A DNA stretch of 64,000 nt from Monilinia fructicola (Eukaryota; Ascomycota; Leotiomycetes; Helotiales; Sclerotiniaceae), in assembly GCA_008692225.1 (NCBI GenBank), contig VICG01000004.1, forward strand, positions 434,501 to 498,500, given 5' to 3'. Both the position numbers and the translations under genes were made by a program. Positions within the stretch are counted from its first letter, which is position 1. Each line of letters starts with the position of its first letter. Shown here in pieces: positions 1 through 13,000 of the stretch. Below the pieces are notes generated by a model. The model ran no database searches, was not told the DNA's origin, and worked only from the letters and a program-made list of their open reading frames with translations.

Positions 1-2
1 TC

Positions 3-323
3 GGCGTCATCAACGGAACGGTCGACTATGGAAATGGCACCATCGTCCCCCTCGACAATTTCCACCTCGACGGCTCCAATCTTACACTGTCGACCTGCAA
101 CTACATCACCCCCGAGAACCTCTGCACCAACAACTCGCACCATCTTACTGATATTCGAATCGTCGGCGACATGGTCTTTACGTTTCTCTTAACCTTCAGC
201 CTGTTCTTCGTGATTGCCGTCGGCAATGGCATCGCCAAGTTTCGTCCGGGAATGCTCGATCGGGAAGATCGACCGAGTTATTTCCTGACCAGATGGCCTC
301 GCGGACGATCCACCACCCAGTAA
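3..323 (+). CDS. C-terminal part of a membrane protein (5' end outside window)
   Basis: An open frame runs from the window edge to TAA at 321-323, giving about 106 residues. The first 55 or so residues are polar and carry several N-glycosylation sequons (NGT, NLT, NNS) and two or more cysteines, as expected of an extracellular or lumenal region. A hydrophobic stretch of about 20 residues follows (around VFTFLLTFSLFFVIAVG), then a short basic cytosolic tail rich in Arg. The local GC content is higher than in most of the window. I do not recognise the family; a type I-like topology is inferred from the order sequon region, membrane segment, basic tail. The start and any upstream introns lie outside the window. 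Confidence 0.6.
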   Translation, partial: GVINGTVDYGNGTIVPLDNFHLDGSNLTLSTCNYITPENLCTNNSHHLTDIRIVGDMVFTFLLTFSLFFVIAVGNGIAKFRPGMLDREDRPSYFLTRWPRGRSTTQ

Positions 324-1090
324 AGTGTTTGTCGGATCGACGGGGCGCTGGATCTGGCGGGGGCGGTGGCTATTTCACGGAGCGTGACTGAGACGGTGGT
401 TGATACCTAGGTAATGGATGGCGGTGCTGCGTTGGGCAATACGTGGCCGGAACCTTTACCCCAAAACGAACTGTTCACTTCACTATCCACGGCTTCTGCG
501 CACGTCTTATTTACCGGTGGGTCCCGACTGGAGGATGTCCATGGAGTTCCGAGGGACTGGGAGATGATGGGTTGATTGCAATTTTTCTTTCGGGGCGGCG
601 TATTTGGTTTGCGGGTTGGCGGGTTTGTTTTGGGTTGTGGGCGCGGCCCCTGAGGGAGGGGGAGGAAGTTTCTTGTTATTTTTTGCCCCGGGGCGGAATC
701 CTACGGGGGAGATCGGGTCTGTATACGAGGATGCTTTATATATTTATAATCATAATTGAGCATACATTCCATCGCATTACATTTCTGCCCCAAGTGCTAG
801 TCACGAGTAGATTGTGAATACGCATTCCCCATTTGTCCAGAAGGAAACTCCCTCCGCTTCATCTCAGGAGAGTACAGACCGTGGACCAGAAGAGTCGAGA
901 CGAACTAGAGATCCAAACTAAAGAATGAAAATAAAATTGACAATTCCACCCGGGGGGACATATGAGCAACGCCAAATCCGACCAGCAAATTACCCACGAG
1001 CGAGAAATAAAAAAAACAAAGATCCTCACTGATCAACCTCTCTCTCCAAATTCCTCCCACAACCTTCATTAGTCCTGGTATGATAGCAAC
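324..1090. other. Intergenic, convergent gene ends
   Basis: The interval lies between the 3' ends of two convergent genes. It holds a G-rich stretch near 590-700 and otherwise AT-rich DNA. I see no convincing coding signal; the one longer open frame (443-817) has unnatural composition and no recognisable motif. Confidence 0.5.
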
Positions 1091-2252
1091 CTACACTATT
1101 CCTGGTATGATCGTATACCTATGTTTCTTGTACTCGTCTCCAAATTCCGCCCTATACCGTTTCTCCTTACTGACGGCCCAGATCCACATCTGCGCAAAAG
1201 AGAAGAGGGTAAAGATGGCCGTAGCCCAGCTCTTGGTCACCAATACAACCCCCACCCACGCCAGCGTCTCGAAGAAGTAATTCGGGCACGTTACCCAATT
1301 AAATCCATACCCAAGGGGAATTCCCCTTTCGGCCCCGCCGGTGGAGCGCAGCTTGCTCAATTTGATGTGGACCAGCAGGTTTGAGATTTCGCCGTAGAGG
1401 TAGAGCGCGACACCGAGGTACGTGAGAAGGTGCCCTAGATTTAGTGAGTGAGATGACGGTCAGCGTGGCATGAGGAGGGGGATTTACCGATGCGGGATGG
1501 AGGGTGGGCGATGGTGGCGGTAGGCGAGTAGATCCAATATGCAAGGTTGAGACCGCCAATGACCCAGTAGTGGAATGAGTTCTTGAATAGATTGAAAAAG
1601 GGCATGGTGGTTGCGGAAAACTTATGCACGAAAGCGATTTCAAGCTCGCGCTTCAAGTAGTGCGATACCACTAGGATCATGGCAAGGGACTGCGTGCTGG
1701 ATAACTGACTGCCGTTGGATGAATGCGGGTAAAGATAGGGTCGAACAAGAAGGGCTAGGATATGGATTAGAAGTGGGCCGGCGTATTCGACGATGAAGAC
1801 GGTACGCCAGGATATTTGTGGTCCTGGATTTTTCATATTAGCTCTGTGATGTCCCAGTCGTGACTGTTGAAGGGAGATTGATTATCTGCACGTTTAGTGG
1901 CATAAGATTATCCTTACCTAGATCCCGAACCGCGATTGCATCCGCACTCATGATGTCCGTTTGTTGCGTAAGCAAAGCCTTTCGGTCTTTCAAACTGGGC
2001 TTTCCATCAACGGGGAATAAACCAATCCGGTTGGGATCGGTGAAGTGGATTTGTTTCGCGATGATGTGCTTTGCATCTTCAACAGTAGTACTGGTGGTGA
2101 TTTCGATGGATGAGGGGAGACTTTTGATGGGGGTGTTAGGTGCTAAGGAGCCTGAAGTTAGTTTACGAGAGGTCACTTGTTCACGAGAGGTAATCATAAA
2201 AGGGGTTGAACATACATCTATTCTGGAGTTTAAGAGTGATGGGAATAGCCAT
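1091..2252 (-). CDS. TSC13: Very-long-chain trans-2-enoyl-CoA reductase (TSC13)
   Basis: Predicted fourth-step enzyme of ER very-long-chain fatty-acid elongation: NADPH-dependent reduction of trans-2-enoyl-CoA, supplying acyl chains to sphingolipids. Four exons, 2252-2216, 2151-1918, 1823-1488 and 1434-1091, join in frame to 316 residues, the usual family length. The N-terminus is a ubiquitin-like segment (IKSLPSSIEI, then a DRKALL block ending in DLG). It is followed by membrane segments starting at PQISWRTVFIVEYAGPLLIH and the C-terminal steroid-reductase signature GYGFNWVTCPNYFFE. The start was chosen because MAIPITLKL matches the usual family beginning and is followed by a good GTATGT donor; a longer unspliced reading would begin with an atypical sequence. 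Introns are 64, 94 and 53 bp with canonical ends. The gene is convergent with the membrane-protein gene to its left. Confidence 0.93.
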
Positions 2253-2998
2253 GATGAAAGTGTCAAAGAGATAGCTAGTGTATTAATTTATTATAGTTTT
2301 GATAAGTGTAAGTTAGATGATGTGAAGAGATAATACCTAGGTAGCATGAGAGTTGAAGGGCGGGGAAAATTGTCGCTTCCTATATGAGGCGCTAGCGCCT
2401 TTATAAATAAAAAGTTGGAATCCTCGGATAGTACCCTTTTAGGCAATGAATCTTTTATCCCATTTTCTTATATTGAAACTGCCACCTGGTGTGCTATTTG
2501 GTAAGCGCTCAAAGATGTTTGAATGTATTTCAACTAATAATGTGATCTCTAGAATTACGATCAATGAAGGAGACCTGAAGGTACTCAAGGTTGATAGGAT
2601 ATGTTTAGAAACATGAACAGTTAGCTAAATCACAATGCAGCTTTGATTGGGTGGCATTAATCATTGGATACTTTTGATCTTTTCTAGATCTACGATTGGT
2701 GAGTATAATACTTGAAGCAAACCAACGTATCAGGATTTTGTTTCCTAGCTTATGAATACGCAAGCTATGGCTTTCTTTACTTCGCATCTTCACATCAACT
2801 TCCTCATGTCAGTCAAACACTGCAAATCAAATACGACTACTTTCATTTCACCTGAATCATGTTTTCTGCATATCTAAGAATATTTCACCTTCATCAAAAG
2901 CCTGTCTACCAAAAGTCACATTCAGTGATTCTATTAGTTCAATTACCCACAGTTAGTCGCTTGTTGACCCCCTAAAAGTATGATGGGAAAACATCACG
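2253..2998. other. Intergenic; TSC13 promoter side
   Basis: AT-rich interval between the TSC13 start and the 3' end of the transporter gene. No coding signal is seen. It should contain the TSC13 promoter and the transporter polyadenylation region, but no specific element could be assigned. Confidence 0.5.
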
Positions 2999-4926
2999 CT
3001 AAGGGTCGGCTTCATGTTTCTCGCTGATAACAGTTGCTTCTCCCTTCTTCCGGAGAACATGCTGAGATTCATTTCGCCTGTCAAGGGAGAACTTACCAAT
3101 CCCTAAGCTACAAATCAAGCCAAGTCCCGAAGCCGCTAGCATGACACCAAAGACAGCATGAAAAGCCTGTCCGTAGGCATGCTTCACTTGCATTTTAAAA
3201 GATGATGAATTTGGGAGCACCGCTAACTCTTGCAAGAAACCCTCTGCATCCTTACCAATAGAACCCGGAAGGCCGGCATCCCTCAGATGTTTCGTCAGAA
3301 GATTCTGAAAAACTGTGCCTCCTATAGCCACTCCAATACTCTGACCAAAAGTCCGCAGAAATGCGTACATTGCTGCTGCATATGCAACGTCTTCGCTTCT
3401 AGCCATCGCTTGAATACCAAAGATCATCGGCATCATTATGAGCCCATGCGCGAGTCCCACAACAATGAAGATCCAGACCCATCTCACTGTTGAGGAATCT
3501 TCGTCGAGAATTATCATAAGACCGTATGCTAAACACATAACGGCCCAGCCGCTCCACAAAGCCCATCTCAGCCTTCCAGTGCGAGTCATGATGACGCCGA
3601 CCATCATACTGGTTGGCAGGAGGATTGCAGTCACTGGGAGAAGTCCTACACCAGTCTGAATTGGGGACAGGCTTTTTACCGACGCAAGGTAGAACGGCAT
3701 GTAGTACAACCCGCAGAGCATCTATAACTCATTTTAGAACCATGGAAAATGATTTGGGGGAAGCGAACATACCAGGAAACCTTGAAGTATACAGCAGATA
3801 TAAGCAAGGATGGATGAGCGGCTATTGAAGAGGAAAAGGCGCAAGAAAGGTTCTTCAGCCAGCCATCTCTCCCATGCCACCGTCAAACATAATCCGACGG
3901 CTCCTAGTATCAGGGGAACAAGCGTTTGGTAAGCACCCCACTCAAATTGAACTCCACCCCAAGTCATTGCCATCAAGAAGCTAGTCAGACTAGCAATGAA
4001 CAGAATACCACCAACCCAGTCTACACGAGACATTTTTGTCTTCAGGGATGAAGTTTTGATTTTGAATGTCAAAATCAGAGGGGTAAGAACGAGTGCTGCA
4101 GCACAAAACGGAAAATTAAGATAAAAGATCCAGCGCCAGGTCGTATGCTTCACAATACCCCCTCCAATAAGCGGTCCCGTTATTGTCCCGAAAGCCCATG
4201 CCATCTGAACAAAGCTATTGTACTTGGGTCGTTGTCGAAGAGGGATGATATCGGTCATGATAATGAGGACTAGGACGATGATTCCACCGCCACCGATTCC
4301 TTGTACCGAGCGACCTGCCAGCATGTGCGTGAAGTTCTTGGCCGTGCAGCACACGACAGTGCCAACGGTAAATATCAAAACCGAAAGGAATAGCAACTGT
4401 TGTCTTCCAAAAATATCTGATAGCGCGGCGAAGAATGGTTGGAAGACTGCATTTGCCAGAAGATATGAGGCACCGGCCCAGAATGTATCGATAGCGCTGC
4501 CATTCAGCTCGGAGGCGAGAACCTATCTCGAGCCGTCAGTGAACGGTCCATTCTAATAGTGCCTTGATTGATACTTACGGGAAGCACGGGCACCAGAATA
4601 GTAGCATCAATAGACGCCATCAGAGAAACAATCAGCAGGACGATCATGATGAGCCATTCTTGCCTCCCCGCTTTCCAGTCCGTGAAATTCTCAGTTTCGT
4701 TCTCTTGGGCATCCACAGGTGGATTTTCTTTCAATTCTGAACCAGCTTGCGGCAACCCAACTTCAGCGGGCTTTTCCTCTAGGATACCAGACGTTGCGGT
4801 TTTGGTGGGAACTCCTTGCATTTCCATAGCTCTGTGATGTCGCTCTGGAGCTTCAGTATCGTAATATTCCAGCTCTCCAACAGGTGTTCTGCCAAACGGT
4901 GCATGCAATGGATTGTCTACTTCCAC
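2999..4926 (-). CDS. Major facilitator efflux pump, 14-TM drug:H+ antiporter (DHA2) type
   Basis: Plasma-membrane multidrug or secondary-metabolite exporter by family. Three exons, 4926-4579, 4522-3773 and 3721-2999, join to 606 residues; both introns (56 and 51 bp) have GTAAGT/GTATGT donors. A polar N-terminal tail of about 95 residues precedes the first membrane segment, which ends in the family motif DATILVPVLP. Next come motif A (DIFGRQQ), the motif B arginine (LAGRSVQGIGGGGI) and motif C (GTITGPLIGGG). The second half shows the matching transmembrane pattern up to a basic tail. It lies about 5 kb from a broken polyketide synthase and its hydrolase, so export of that product is a reasonable but unproved guess. 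No break was seen. Confidence 0.9.
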
Positions 4927-6809
4927 CTGAAGAGCTTTCTTCTCAGTACTTTCTGTTTTCTAGCACCCACCCAAGATATTCTACACGTTCATCAGGAATT
5001 TCTTTATTGCTCTGCGCGTTTGAGGAGAGGTAGACTGGGAGAGATCGGTTTATGTTTACGCCGCACGAACACCACTGCTTTGCCGTCCAAAGCCGGATAA
5101 ATGCATGGTACTAATTACAGGGCCACGTTGACCGAATTGAAAATATTTAATAGTCAAAAGTAATATATTGGTGTGCCTGATATTGACGATTAACTGCATG
5201 ATCAAAAGAAATTCTCTTCGTAAAGCCTTTTCTACTGGGTGCGAAAAGCAAGGGCGACATAGCTTTCAACTCCATCTGGACAGTTTGTACTACCTGTACG
5301 CGATTTCTGGGTTGCATCATATATCACGACCTAACTATCTTACTTACAGGGCATTCCAAGTTGGTACATGACTCGGTGCGGAGGTGAGTCGCAATATTGG
5401 AAAATGCACTCTCCTCCATTAACAAGGCTTCCGGTAGTTCTGGATAAATGTCCCCATACCACAAGGTTTGGTTCCTCTTGAAGAGATCTGACCATTGGCA
5501 GCCGGGTTCGGGGAATCTTACGACCCATATTACAGTGCATGAAGGATTGATCTTCGCGAAAATGGAGGTGCTACCGCCCGACGGGGAGAACTTGGGACGA
5601 GGAAAATATCAGAGACGATTCTCGTGGCCAAAATTGCGCGACAAAATTATACGAAAAACAGAAATAATAATAAGGGTGCGCCACACGATTGCATGAGGAC
5701 GGCGAGAACTTGAATGGTCTCGAGAGTCTTCGCCGCATTCAAACTGTTGATTATTGCGACTATCTTACATGGAATACAACGTTCTTATCAGTATTCAAGG
5801 ACAAGGTTAATGATAGCTCGATGAATTCAGTCAGAGTCAGTCTTTGCCGCATGAAGATTATTGGACTAATTTTACGGTCTCACGTTTTTTGTTCTTCCGG
5901 GCTCATGTTAAGTAATGTGAGCATAGAATGAGTTCTTCAAAGGGTATCTAATTAGTCTTTGATTTGGTCTGGCGCTGGATCTATCAATTTTCGCTTCGCA
6001 TAGCTCAATTATGAAGCGTAGAACTTATTCGACGGCTGGCTTCAATTGTATCTTGATAGAGTTACTGATTTCCAAAGATATAAATTGGATTAGTCGAAGA
6101 ATTTAGATATCCCAGCTGCGAGATGTCGTAGAAATCAAGCATCAGACGCTCAAAGTAGAAAACTCCTTACAGACCCTTGTATCGTCAGTCACCTGTTCTC
6201 TATCCTCAAGGTCTGAGTATCCTCTGCCCAAATTTCCTTGTTGTTTTTTACCTAGTTCCAATTTTGTCTGACTATGCCCTACTGATAGATTGAAGGCAGA
6301 CTCATGAAAGAAGAGGGCGGTCAACAAAGATACTAAGTAGTACGTCGAATATAGCTTGTTCGTCTCAAGTTACTATGGCATCTCCTGATGTCTAAACTCG
6401 ATGTGACTCGGGGTACGCAATATGAGAGATGAAGATTGTAGCAAACATATATTCCATCATGCAGTTGAGGTAAAAATTCAGACGTATAATCTAGATTGGA
6501 AACTCTGATGTGTAGATTCAGCGGTCAGAGATATTATCCTATTCAATAATGCAAGGGCCGCGATAATATTTACTAGAGGGCCTTATTGTATGGTCGTCCC
6601 CACCCCCTTGATGGCGCATGGAGAATCATTTGTTATCCGTGGGATTTGAAACATCGTGGAGCTTACTGCATATGCAGAAAATATGAAAGATTCATTCTAT
6701 GTTGATTGCTGATGAGTATAACTAATCAATTTTATGGTAACAGTCTTCGGGCCAGCTTTCCTGACAATTATCTCTTTCACGACGTTCAATCAAGCACAGC
6801 GACGACACA
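4927..6809. other. Long AT-rich intergenic stretch
   Basis: About 1.9 kb between the transporter start and a membrane-protein relic. Only short, compositionally poor open frames occur. No motif, RNA gene or repeat was recognised. The right half is rich in stops in all frames, like decayed DNA. Confidence 0.5.
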
Positions 6810-7921
6810 ATGGCTAGCCTTGCTTCAATGCCTCTCCCTCCTGATGTGAATTTAAAATCACAAGTAGTCAATGAGCTTATTCCTAGCACCGTATGACCAG
6901 TAGTCGCTGTAGCGTTACGCTTTTTGGTCACGATATGTCAACTCCCCCGTGGACCGGAAGTCAAGATTCTGGTGGGACGACTGGCTCGTTTTGATTGCGC
7001 TCGTGAGCTTTCCAGTCTTGATACTCTGTCGTGGAAGACTACTAACAGATGATCAGCCCCTCTGCATAGCACAGAACGCAACTCTCCTGTATTGGACCAG
7101 TATAGGCCTCGGGAGACATCTAGTCTACATACAACCGGACCACATTGAAATCGGCCTTATAGTTCTCTTCTCCAATTATCTCTCCTGGCCCATCGGTGTT
7201 ACACTAGCAAAGTTTCCGGTGCTTTGTTTGTATGCTCGCATATTCAACGTCAACAATACCTTTCGAATGGCGCTTTGTAATACTGGAGCTATCAATTTTG
7301 CTTGGACGCTTTTCGTTATCATTTCGGGAATCTTCCAATGCACGCCTGTAGAGAAAGCATGGAAGCCTCTACTTCCCGGGCATTGTATTGACTTTTACGC
7401 CTGGTATATTGCTATTGCGGCTACGAGCTTTTCTGTAGACTTGATCATTTTGATTCTCCCTATGCCATTGCTGTTCAAGCTGAGATTAAGTCTACCGAGG
7501 AAAATCTTGGTCACATTGCTTTTTTTGCTTGGTTATACGTGCGTGCAGGTCCTTCTATGAGCTATTTCAACTAATAAGTGACAGAGTTATTGCATTCTCA
7601 ATCGGAAGACTCGTCGTCATTACGCAAATTGGGCCCTCTTTCATTATAGACCTAACCTGTAAGTTGAACTCCAACTCTACATACCTGACAGCCCATCTTA
7701 ACATCTCCACAGATAACATGGTTCCACTCGATCGATGGCTAGTCATTGAAACTCCCATATGCATCATCAGTGTATGCCTTCCTGCAGTTTTCATGCTCAT
7801 CGAGTGACTCATGCAGAATGGGCCTTCGTCACTTTTTACTTCGAGGTCCTACAACTCTCAAAGTTCTTCTTTCACAAGTGCGCAGTATAGAAGATCTGCT
7901 CCTAAGATACAGAGAGTATGA
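6810..7921 (+). pseudogene. Relic of a fungal rhodopsin-like (PTH11-related) seven-TM protein
   Basis: The family is the fungal rhodopsin-domain membrane protein group, usually about 350 residues with seven helices. Family-like features are FWWDDWLVLIAL, the helix LSWPIGVTLAKFPVLCLYAR, IFQCTPVEKAW and DLIILILPMPLLFKL. The segments join through plausible introns at 7539-7584 and 7659-7712 to VIAFSIGRLVV and ETPICIISVCLPA. The frame is broken. Translation from ATG 6810 meets TGA at 6894-6896. A frame change is needed near the C run at 6944-6948 before FWWDDW. Another TGA at 7805-7807 interrupts a C-terminus that still reads LMQNGPSSLFTSR in the same frame up to 7921. Both TGA codons could come from CGA. 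Signalling or sensing is the family role in general; here the copy looks dead. Confidence 0.75.
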
Positions 7922-8341
7922 CTCGTATACATGACCGAGATCTTGAGAACTCCGTGAACGAGCGCAGTATTCCTGATGGTAATGAGGGGCGTGAATATTA
8001 ATTATGCTATGGCTACTACCATCAAAACAAAGGGCAACTCGAAATAATCAGCAAACAACAAAAATTATATCTTCCCGGAAAATTGATCTGGTGCTGAGTA
8101 CAAAAGTAGGTGGAAATCTGAACGGTACAAATACTTTCTACTGGAGTCACTAAATTTTGCAAATAATGGCATATGAATAGGAGGCACTTCGAAAACATGA
8201 GAAATTGGCTGCTGTACATGTGAAACATCAAAAGAGTCGAGAATCTGCAGAGTCAAAAATCAAATGATTTCTATCTTTCAAATCTTGAGCAGGGTTGAAG
8301 CTCGAAGACCTCTAATCATCTGACTGTAATCCGGACCATCG
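7922..8341. other. Short intergenic, convergent ends
   Basis: AT-rich spacer between the rhodopsin-like relic and the 3' end of the serine hydrolase gene. Nothing recognisable was seen. Confidence 0.5.
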
Positions 8342-9234
8342 TTAGACTGCGCATTTCCCAGCAAGGGGGCTATCGATAGTCCTCCGAGTAGCCCTAACAG
8401 CTTCCACTACAGAGTTACCAAGCCTAGGACCAGGAATTTCATGACCACCCTCATGAATGCAGACCAGGCGACTATGAGCCTCACATAATCTACTAAGATT
8501 CTCACTCTCGCCCGACCACAACAAGTCCTGCCGACCCCATACATGCACCGTTGGAAGCTTCAACAAGCCACCATCGACCCCGGCATCTAGGATTCTTACC
8601 TCGCCAGTAACGAGCCCATCCCAATCCACGGGCTGAATCCCCGAGAAGAATATCGCGCATTTAAAAGGGGGCGAGTTGGGGGCTATGACGCCTTCGTTTA
8701 CGTTTTGGTATTGCCGAGCCAGTAAAGTCCCAGCGATCGTGGCACCTTGCGAAAACGCGAGGATACCATCGAATGGACCTTCGTTAGTAATAAAGGAGTC
8801 GAGCTGTTCTACAGCCTGTAAATAACTGGCTGGAGAACTCGAATTGAGATATTGAAAACAAGGACTATCGTCAATGGCTAGGCTTTGGAGGCCTAGGATC
8901 AGAATATCTAGTGAGTAAAATGCGCATAAAACGAGAAACTCCGGAGTCATTGACTTATCTGGGTCGATGGAACAGGGCAGCACACCCTCGACGAACTCAT
9001 AGGTGTGATGATCTCCTAGCTCAAAACGGATCGCCGCTGTAGATACGACCATGAGTCTTTGTCATCTGGAAGAAATCGATATGGGATGGTAATACCTGTT
9101 TGCATCTCAAAAATCTGGGCGCCAGACTTTTAGTTACGATCATTTCTCGCTTTGAAAGTCATGACATGATAGTTCAACTCATTTCAACATACCTTGCTGT
9201 TTGTTCCTTTTCCGTGAAGGCATAGAAAATGCAT
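8342..9234 (-). CDS. FSH1-family serine hydrolase (LovG-like) beside the polyketide synthase
   Basis: Alpha/beta hydrolase of the FSH1 family; members next to reducing polyketide synthases release the finished chain from the ACP. Exons 9234-9193, 9114-9096 and 9036-8342 join in frame to about 251 residues. The N-terminus has the family start MHFLCLHGKGTNS. The nucleophile elbow is LAFSQGA (Ser about 116), the acid is in VWGRQDLL (Asp about 191) and the histidine is in EGGHEIPGP (His about 219), so the whole triad is present. A segment of about 66 bp after FVEGVLPCSIDP lacks family similarity and resembles a retained intron whose donor has become ATAAGT; it happens to stay open. The gene is divergent from the broken PKS, about 0.85 kb away, and is probably its former partner. 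Whether it is still expressed cannot be told. Confidence 0.8.
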
Positions 9235-10082
9235 TCTCAAGATTCTAGTGGAAACACCAGCTGAAAGACAAAAGTATGATTCTATTGGTGAAAGCTGTTG
9301 GTAGTAGTGGAATTGCATGTAAAATCGAAGCGCGTGTGAATAAATATGAGAACCGCTCAACAGACCTCGGTTGAGAATGCCAAATCTTGTTTGCGAAATA
9401 AGCACAGACGTAGGCTGCTGATTATCTCGTCTTGCTGATTGTACGAGCCCCTGAAGATATACTTTCCGGGGTAAATGCAAGTCTGACAGTACTTACAACA
9501 AGTTCAGTACCACCTGCTAGCCTTTTCGTTGTCTGAAAGCACGATACTGCAACAAATTGTTACACCTAATCAGGTAACAGGATCATCGGTGTCCAGATCA
9601 AGAATTTGTGTGATAGCATTCCATGACTGCAGAGCCCAATTTGTGTTATAAGAATGGCGATTTTGAGGAAAAGATACAGGCGTATGATGTCCAATGTCGA
9701 GATTCGTAACTGGATAGAAACTTAATGGTCTTCAATACCACAACAGGCTTAGACGCAGAATCTACAGACTGAGTGAAAGACTGTACACGGAGAGAAAATG
9801 TTCCACCGAGGACAAGCACGGTAGGTTCTCTCTCGATATCTGATCTAGATTAGTCCATAGGTCTCCACTTACCTCAAACAGACAAATGATGTGCACCACC
9901 ATGGCAGGACCTTAGGTCTGTAATGGTAGCAGCCTCCAAATTTGGCTTAGTGCATTCGTAGAATTGGCCCCGGCCCCCTTTGACAAGATAAATTCCGTAT
10001 TTCAACCACAGTATTGGTACCCGACTGCAATATTCTTCCACTTGAATCAAACATTTCTATCAAAATCACATTCTTGTGTATC
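9235..10082. other. Divergent promoter region between hydrolase and PKS relic
   Basis: An 0.85 kb spacer between the starts of two divergently oriented genes, so it should hold both promoters. No specific transcription-factor site could be assigned by eye, and no coding signal is seen. Confidence 0.45.
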
Positions 10083-13000
10083 ATGTCTGAATTCACTATG
10101 ATCAATGACAGTCTGGAATTCCTTACTCAATCGAGCCTCCCTGAAAATGAACCTCTGGAGGGCCTAGCAGTCATTGGCTTCTCTTTGAGATTTCCAGGGG
10201 AAGCATGCGATGAAGATTCATTCTGGAAGATGCTCATTGAAGGCAGGTGTGCCATGACTGAGATCCCCGAAGATCGTATGAACATCGATACATTATACCA
10301 CCCAGATGTGTATCGACATGACACGGTAAATTCCTTGGAAACCTATTGAATTGGAGAAATTTAATCTGACTTATAATAAGATTCCAGTAAGAGGTGGTCA
10401 TTTTTTAAATAGATCCATAGATGCTTTTGACGCCCCATTCTCCTCGATTACAGCGGCCGAAGCAAGAGGGCTAGACCCTCAGCAGCGTATCCTACTCGAG
10501 ACTACCTACCATGCACTTGAAAATGGTGGAGTTACTTCCCTTGAATTTTGCACTTGAAATCCGAAGTTCTGACTTTTGAAACTTTGAAGCGGGCATCCCT
10601 ATGAATAAGATATTAGGTTCCAAGACATCAGTTCATACAGGATGCTTTACAACTGACTATGCAGCATTGTCTTCGCGAGATCCGGAGATAGCCTCAAAAT
10701 ATGGAGCCATTGGCACCTCACCTGCAATGCTTGCAAATCGTATCAGTTGGTTTTTTGACCTTGTTGGACCGAGCATAAATCTCGACTCGGCATGCTCAAG
10801 TTCTATGATGGCCCTTGACCAAGCATGTCAAGGTCTGTGGAATGGCGACACCACTATGATATGATTCAAAATCGTTCTTTTGGTATCTTGGTCTAATCCT
10901 AGCTCAATAGGGGGGTAAAATTTAGTATACAGTCTAGACGGCTTGGTGTACCTTTCAAACATGGGCTTCCTATCTCCCTCCAGTCGCTGCTTTAGTTTTG
11001 ACGGCCGTGAAAATGGCTACGCACGCGGAGAAGGATTCGGTGTTCTGATAATAAAATGAGTATCAGATGCAATTCGAGACAATGATACCATAAGAGCGGT
11101 TATACGCTCTACCGGATCCAATCAAGATGGTAGGACACCAGGAGTGACTCAACCAAGTAAAGACTCACAAGAGCAACTGATTATAGACACGTATGCAAAA
11201 GCAATGTTGAATATGCGGGATACCGCATTCTTTGAAGCTCATGGTACAGGAACAGCAGTTGGAGATCCAATTGAGGCTGGTGCCATAGGAGCGGCTTTTA
11301 GGAGCGGCTTTTAGGAGACAAGATACACAAGATACGCCATTAATTATGTGAGTTTACCATTCTTACACTTCGCAAACTAGTAATTAGACATAGGCATGCG
11401 CTAGAAAGTCGAATTCGGCACTTTTTGATCATGATAAATATGCGAGATGACACTTGCCATCGATGATCAGATTGAACTCTTGACCCCTTACTGAGATATG
11501 GAACTACAGTGGGGCCCTCAAAGCCAACATCGGCCACCTCGGAGGTGCCAGTGGTGTCACAGCTCTAATAAAGACTATCATGATTCTCGAAAGGGGAATC
11601 ATACCGCCAATTGCAGAATTACAAAATCGACGCAGAATACCTCAAGACTTCAGGTGAGTGTAAATACTAGAAACTTCCTGTCTGTTTATTGACAAAGACT
11701 GTAGTTCCCGAAGAGTGCAAGACCATGGCCCACAATTGGAATACGTAGAGCATCTGTCAATTCCTTTGGGTTTGGCGGAGCAAATTCCCACGTTATTTTA
11801 GATGATGCATATCATTACTTGCGCCAAAGAAACAGAGTAGGGCATCCTAATTTTACAGCCAATGTGACTCCTATCGATATCAATGAGAAGCGCAAAGAAG
11901 TTCAAATTGGTGGCATAACATCTGCTGAACATCTTGACGTGAATAATAGACCTAAACTCCTGGTGTGGTCAGCTGCAGACGAAGGAGGAGTGGATCGCTT
12001 AACAGAAGCATATACCAAGCATTTTCTCTTCCATTCCTTCTTGCGGGATGAAGAAAGTGAAGAATACTTGGAAAATCTGGCATACACTCTTTCCAGTCGA
12101 CGCAGTAAAGTCCCGTGGAGGATATTTGCTATATCCGATTCTCCTTCCCCGCTACAAGATCTTAAAGGAATACTCACCAAGCCTGTGCGCGCAGCATCAC
12201 GAATCAATGTAGGATTTGTATTTACTGGACAGGGGGCCCAATGGCCCGAAATGGGCCGAGATCTCTTGCGTTATCAAGTATTCAAAGAGAGCTTGGTGGA
12301 GGGAGATCGTTATCTGTAAACTCTCGGATGCGGATGGTCTTTGATTGGTAAGCAATGATCATCAACCCAATATCATGCAGATTATATCTAATGAAAAAAG
12401 AGGAACTTCTTAAGCCCAAAGCAATATCGAGAATCGGTGATCCAGAACTCAGCCAACCGCTTTGCACATCCTTGCAGATTGCACTTGTAGTACTCTTGAA
12501 GAGCTTTGGCATATACCCTGCGTCTGTCATTGGCCATTCCTCCGGTGAAATTGCTGCCGCGTAAGTCAATCTATCAAGATAAATTCTTTATCATCAGCTC
12601 ATGCTTTCAGGTATTCCGCCAATGCAATTTCCAAGCAAGCGGCATACAAAATAGCATACTTTCGGGGCAAGCATGCTGCAACCTTGAATGGATGTGCCGA
12701 GAGATCATATTGGATGGATGGAAATACAACTGGCCAATTTCAATGCAGGCACTTTGCCAGACTCTGACGCAATCACAACAGATGTAGACGACGAGATGGA
12801 ACAGTTGTGCGAAAATTTGAAAAACAGCAATCGACGAGGCAAGCTATTTATTGAAGTTGGACGGAACTTGCTCAAAATTTTGTGTGGTGAGCTAGATCCA
12901 CTTGGGTTCTTTTTTCAGGGAAGTCTAGTAAAAGACTACTATCACGAAGCATTTGATTCTGTAAATTGCATGGCAGGTCTTGAAAAATACCTGGATGCTC

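Noticed and set aside
6949..7560. Long frame for the rhodopsin-like protein beginning at 6949
   Set aside because: The supposed first codon is GTG; nuclear fungal genes start with ATG, and the upstream ATG frame is broken. I treat the locus as a relic.
10330..10590. Stops near 10349 and 10557 as extra PKS lesions
   Set aside because: Both fall in plausible introns (10329-10383 and 10526-10589) whose removal restores the family pattern, so they are not counted as breaks.
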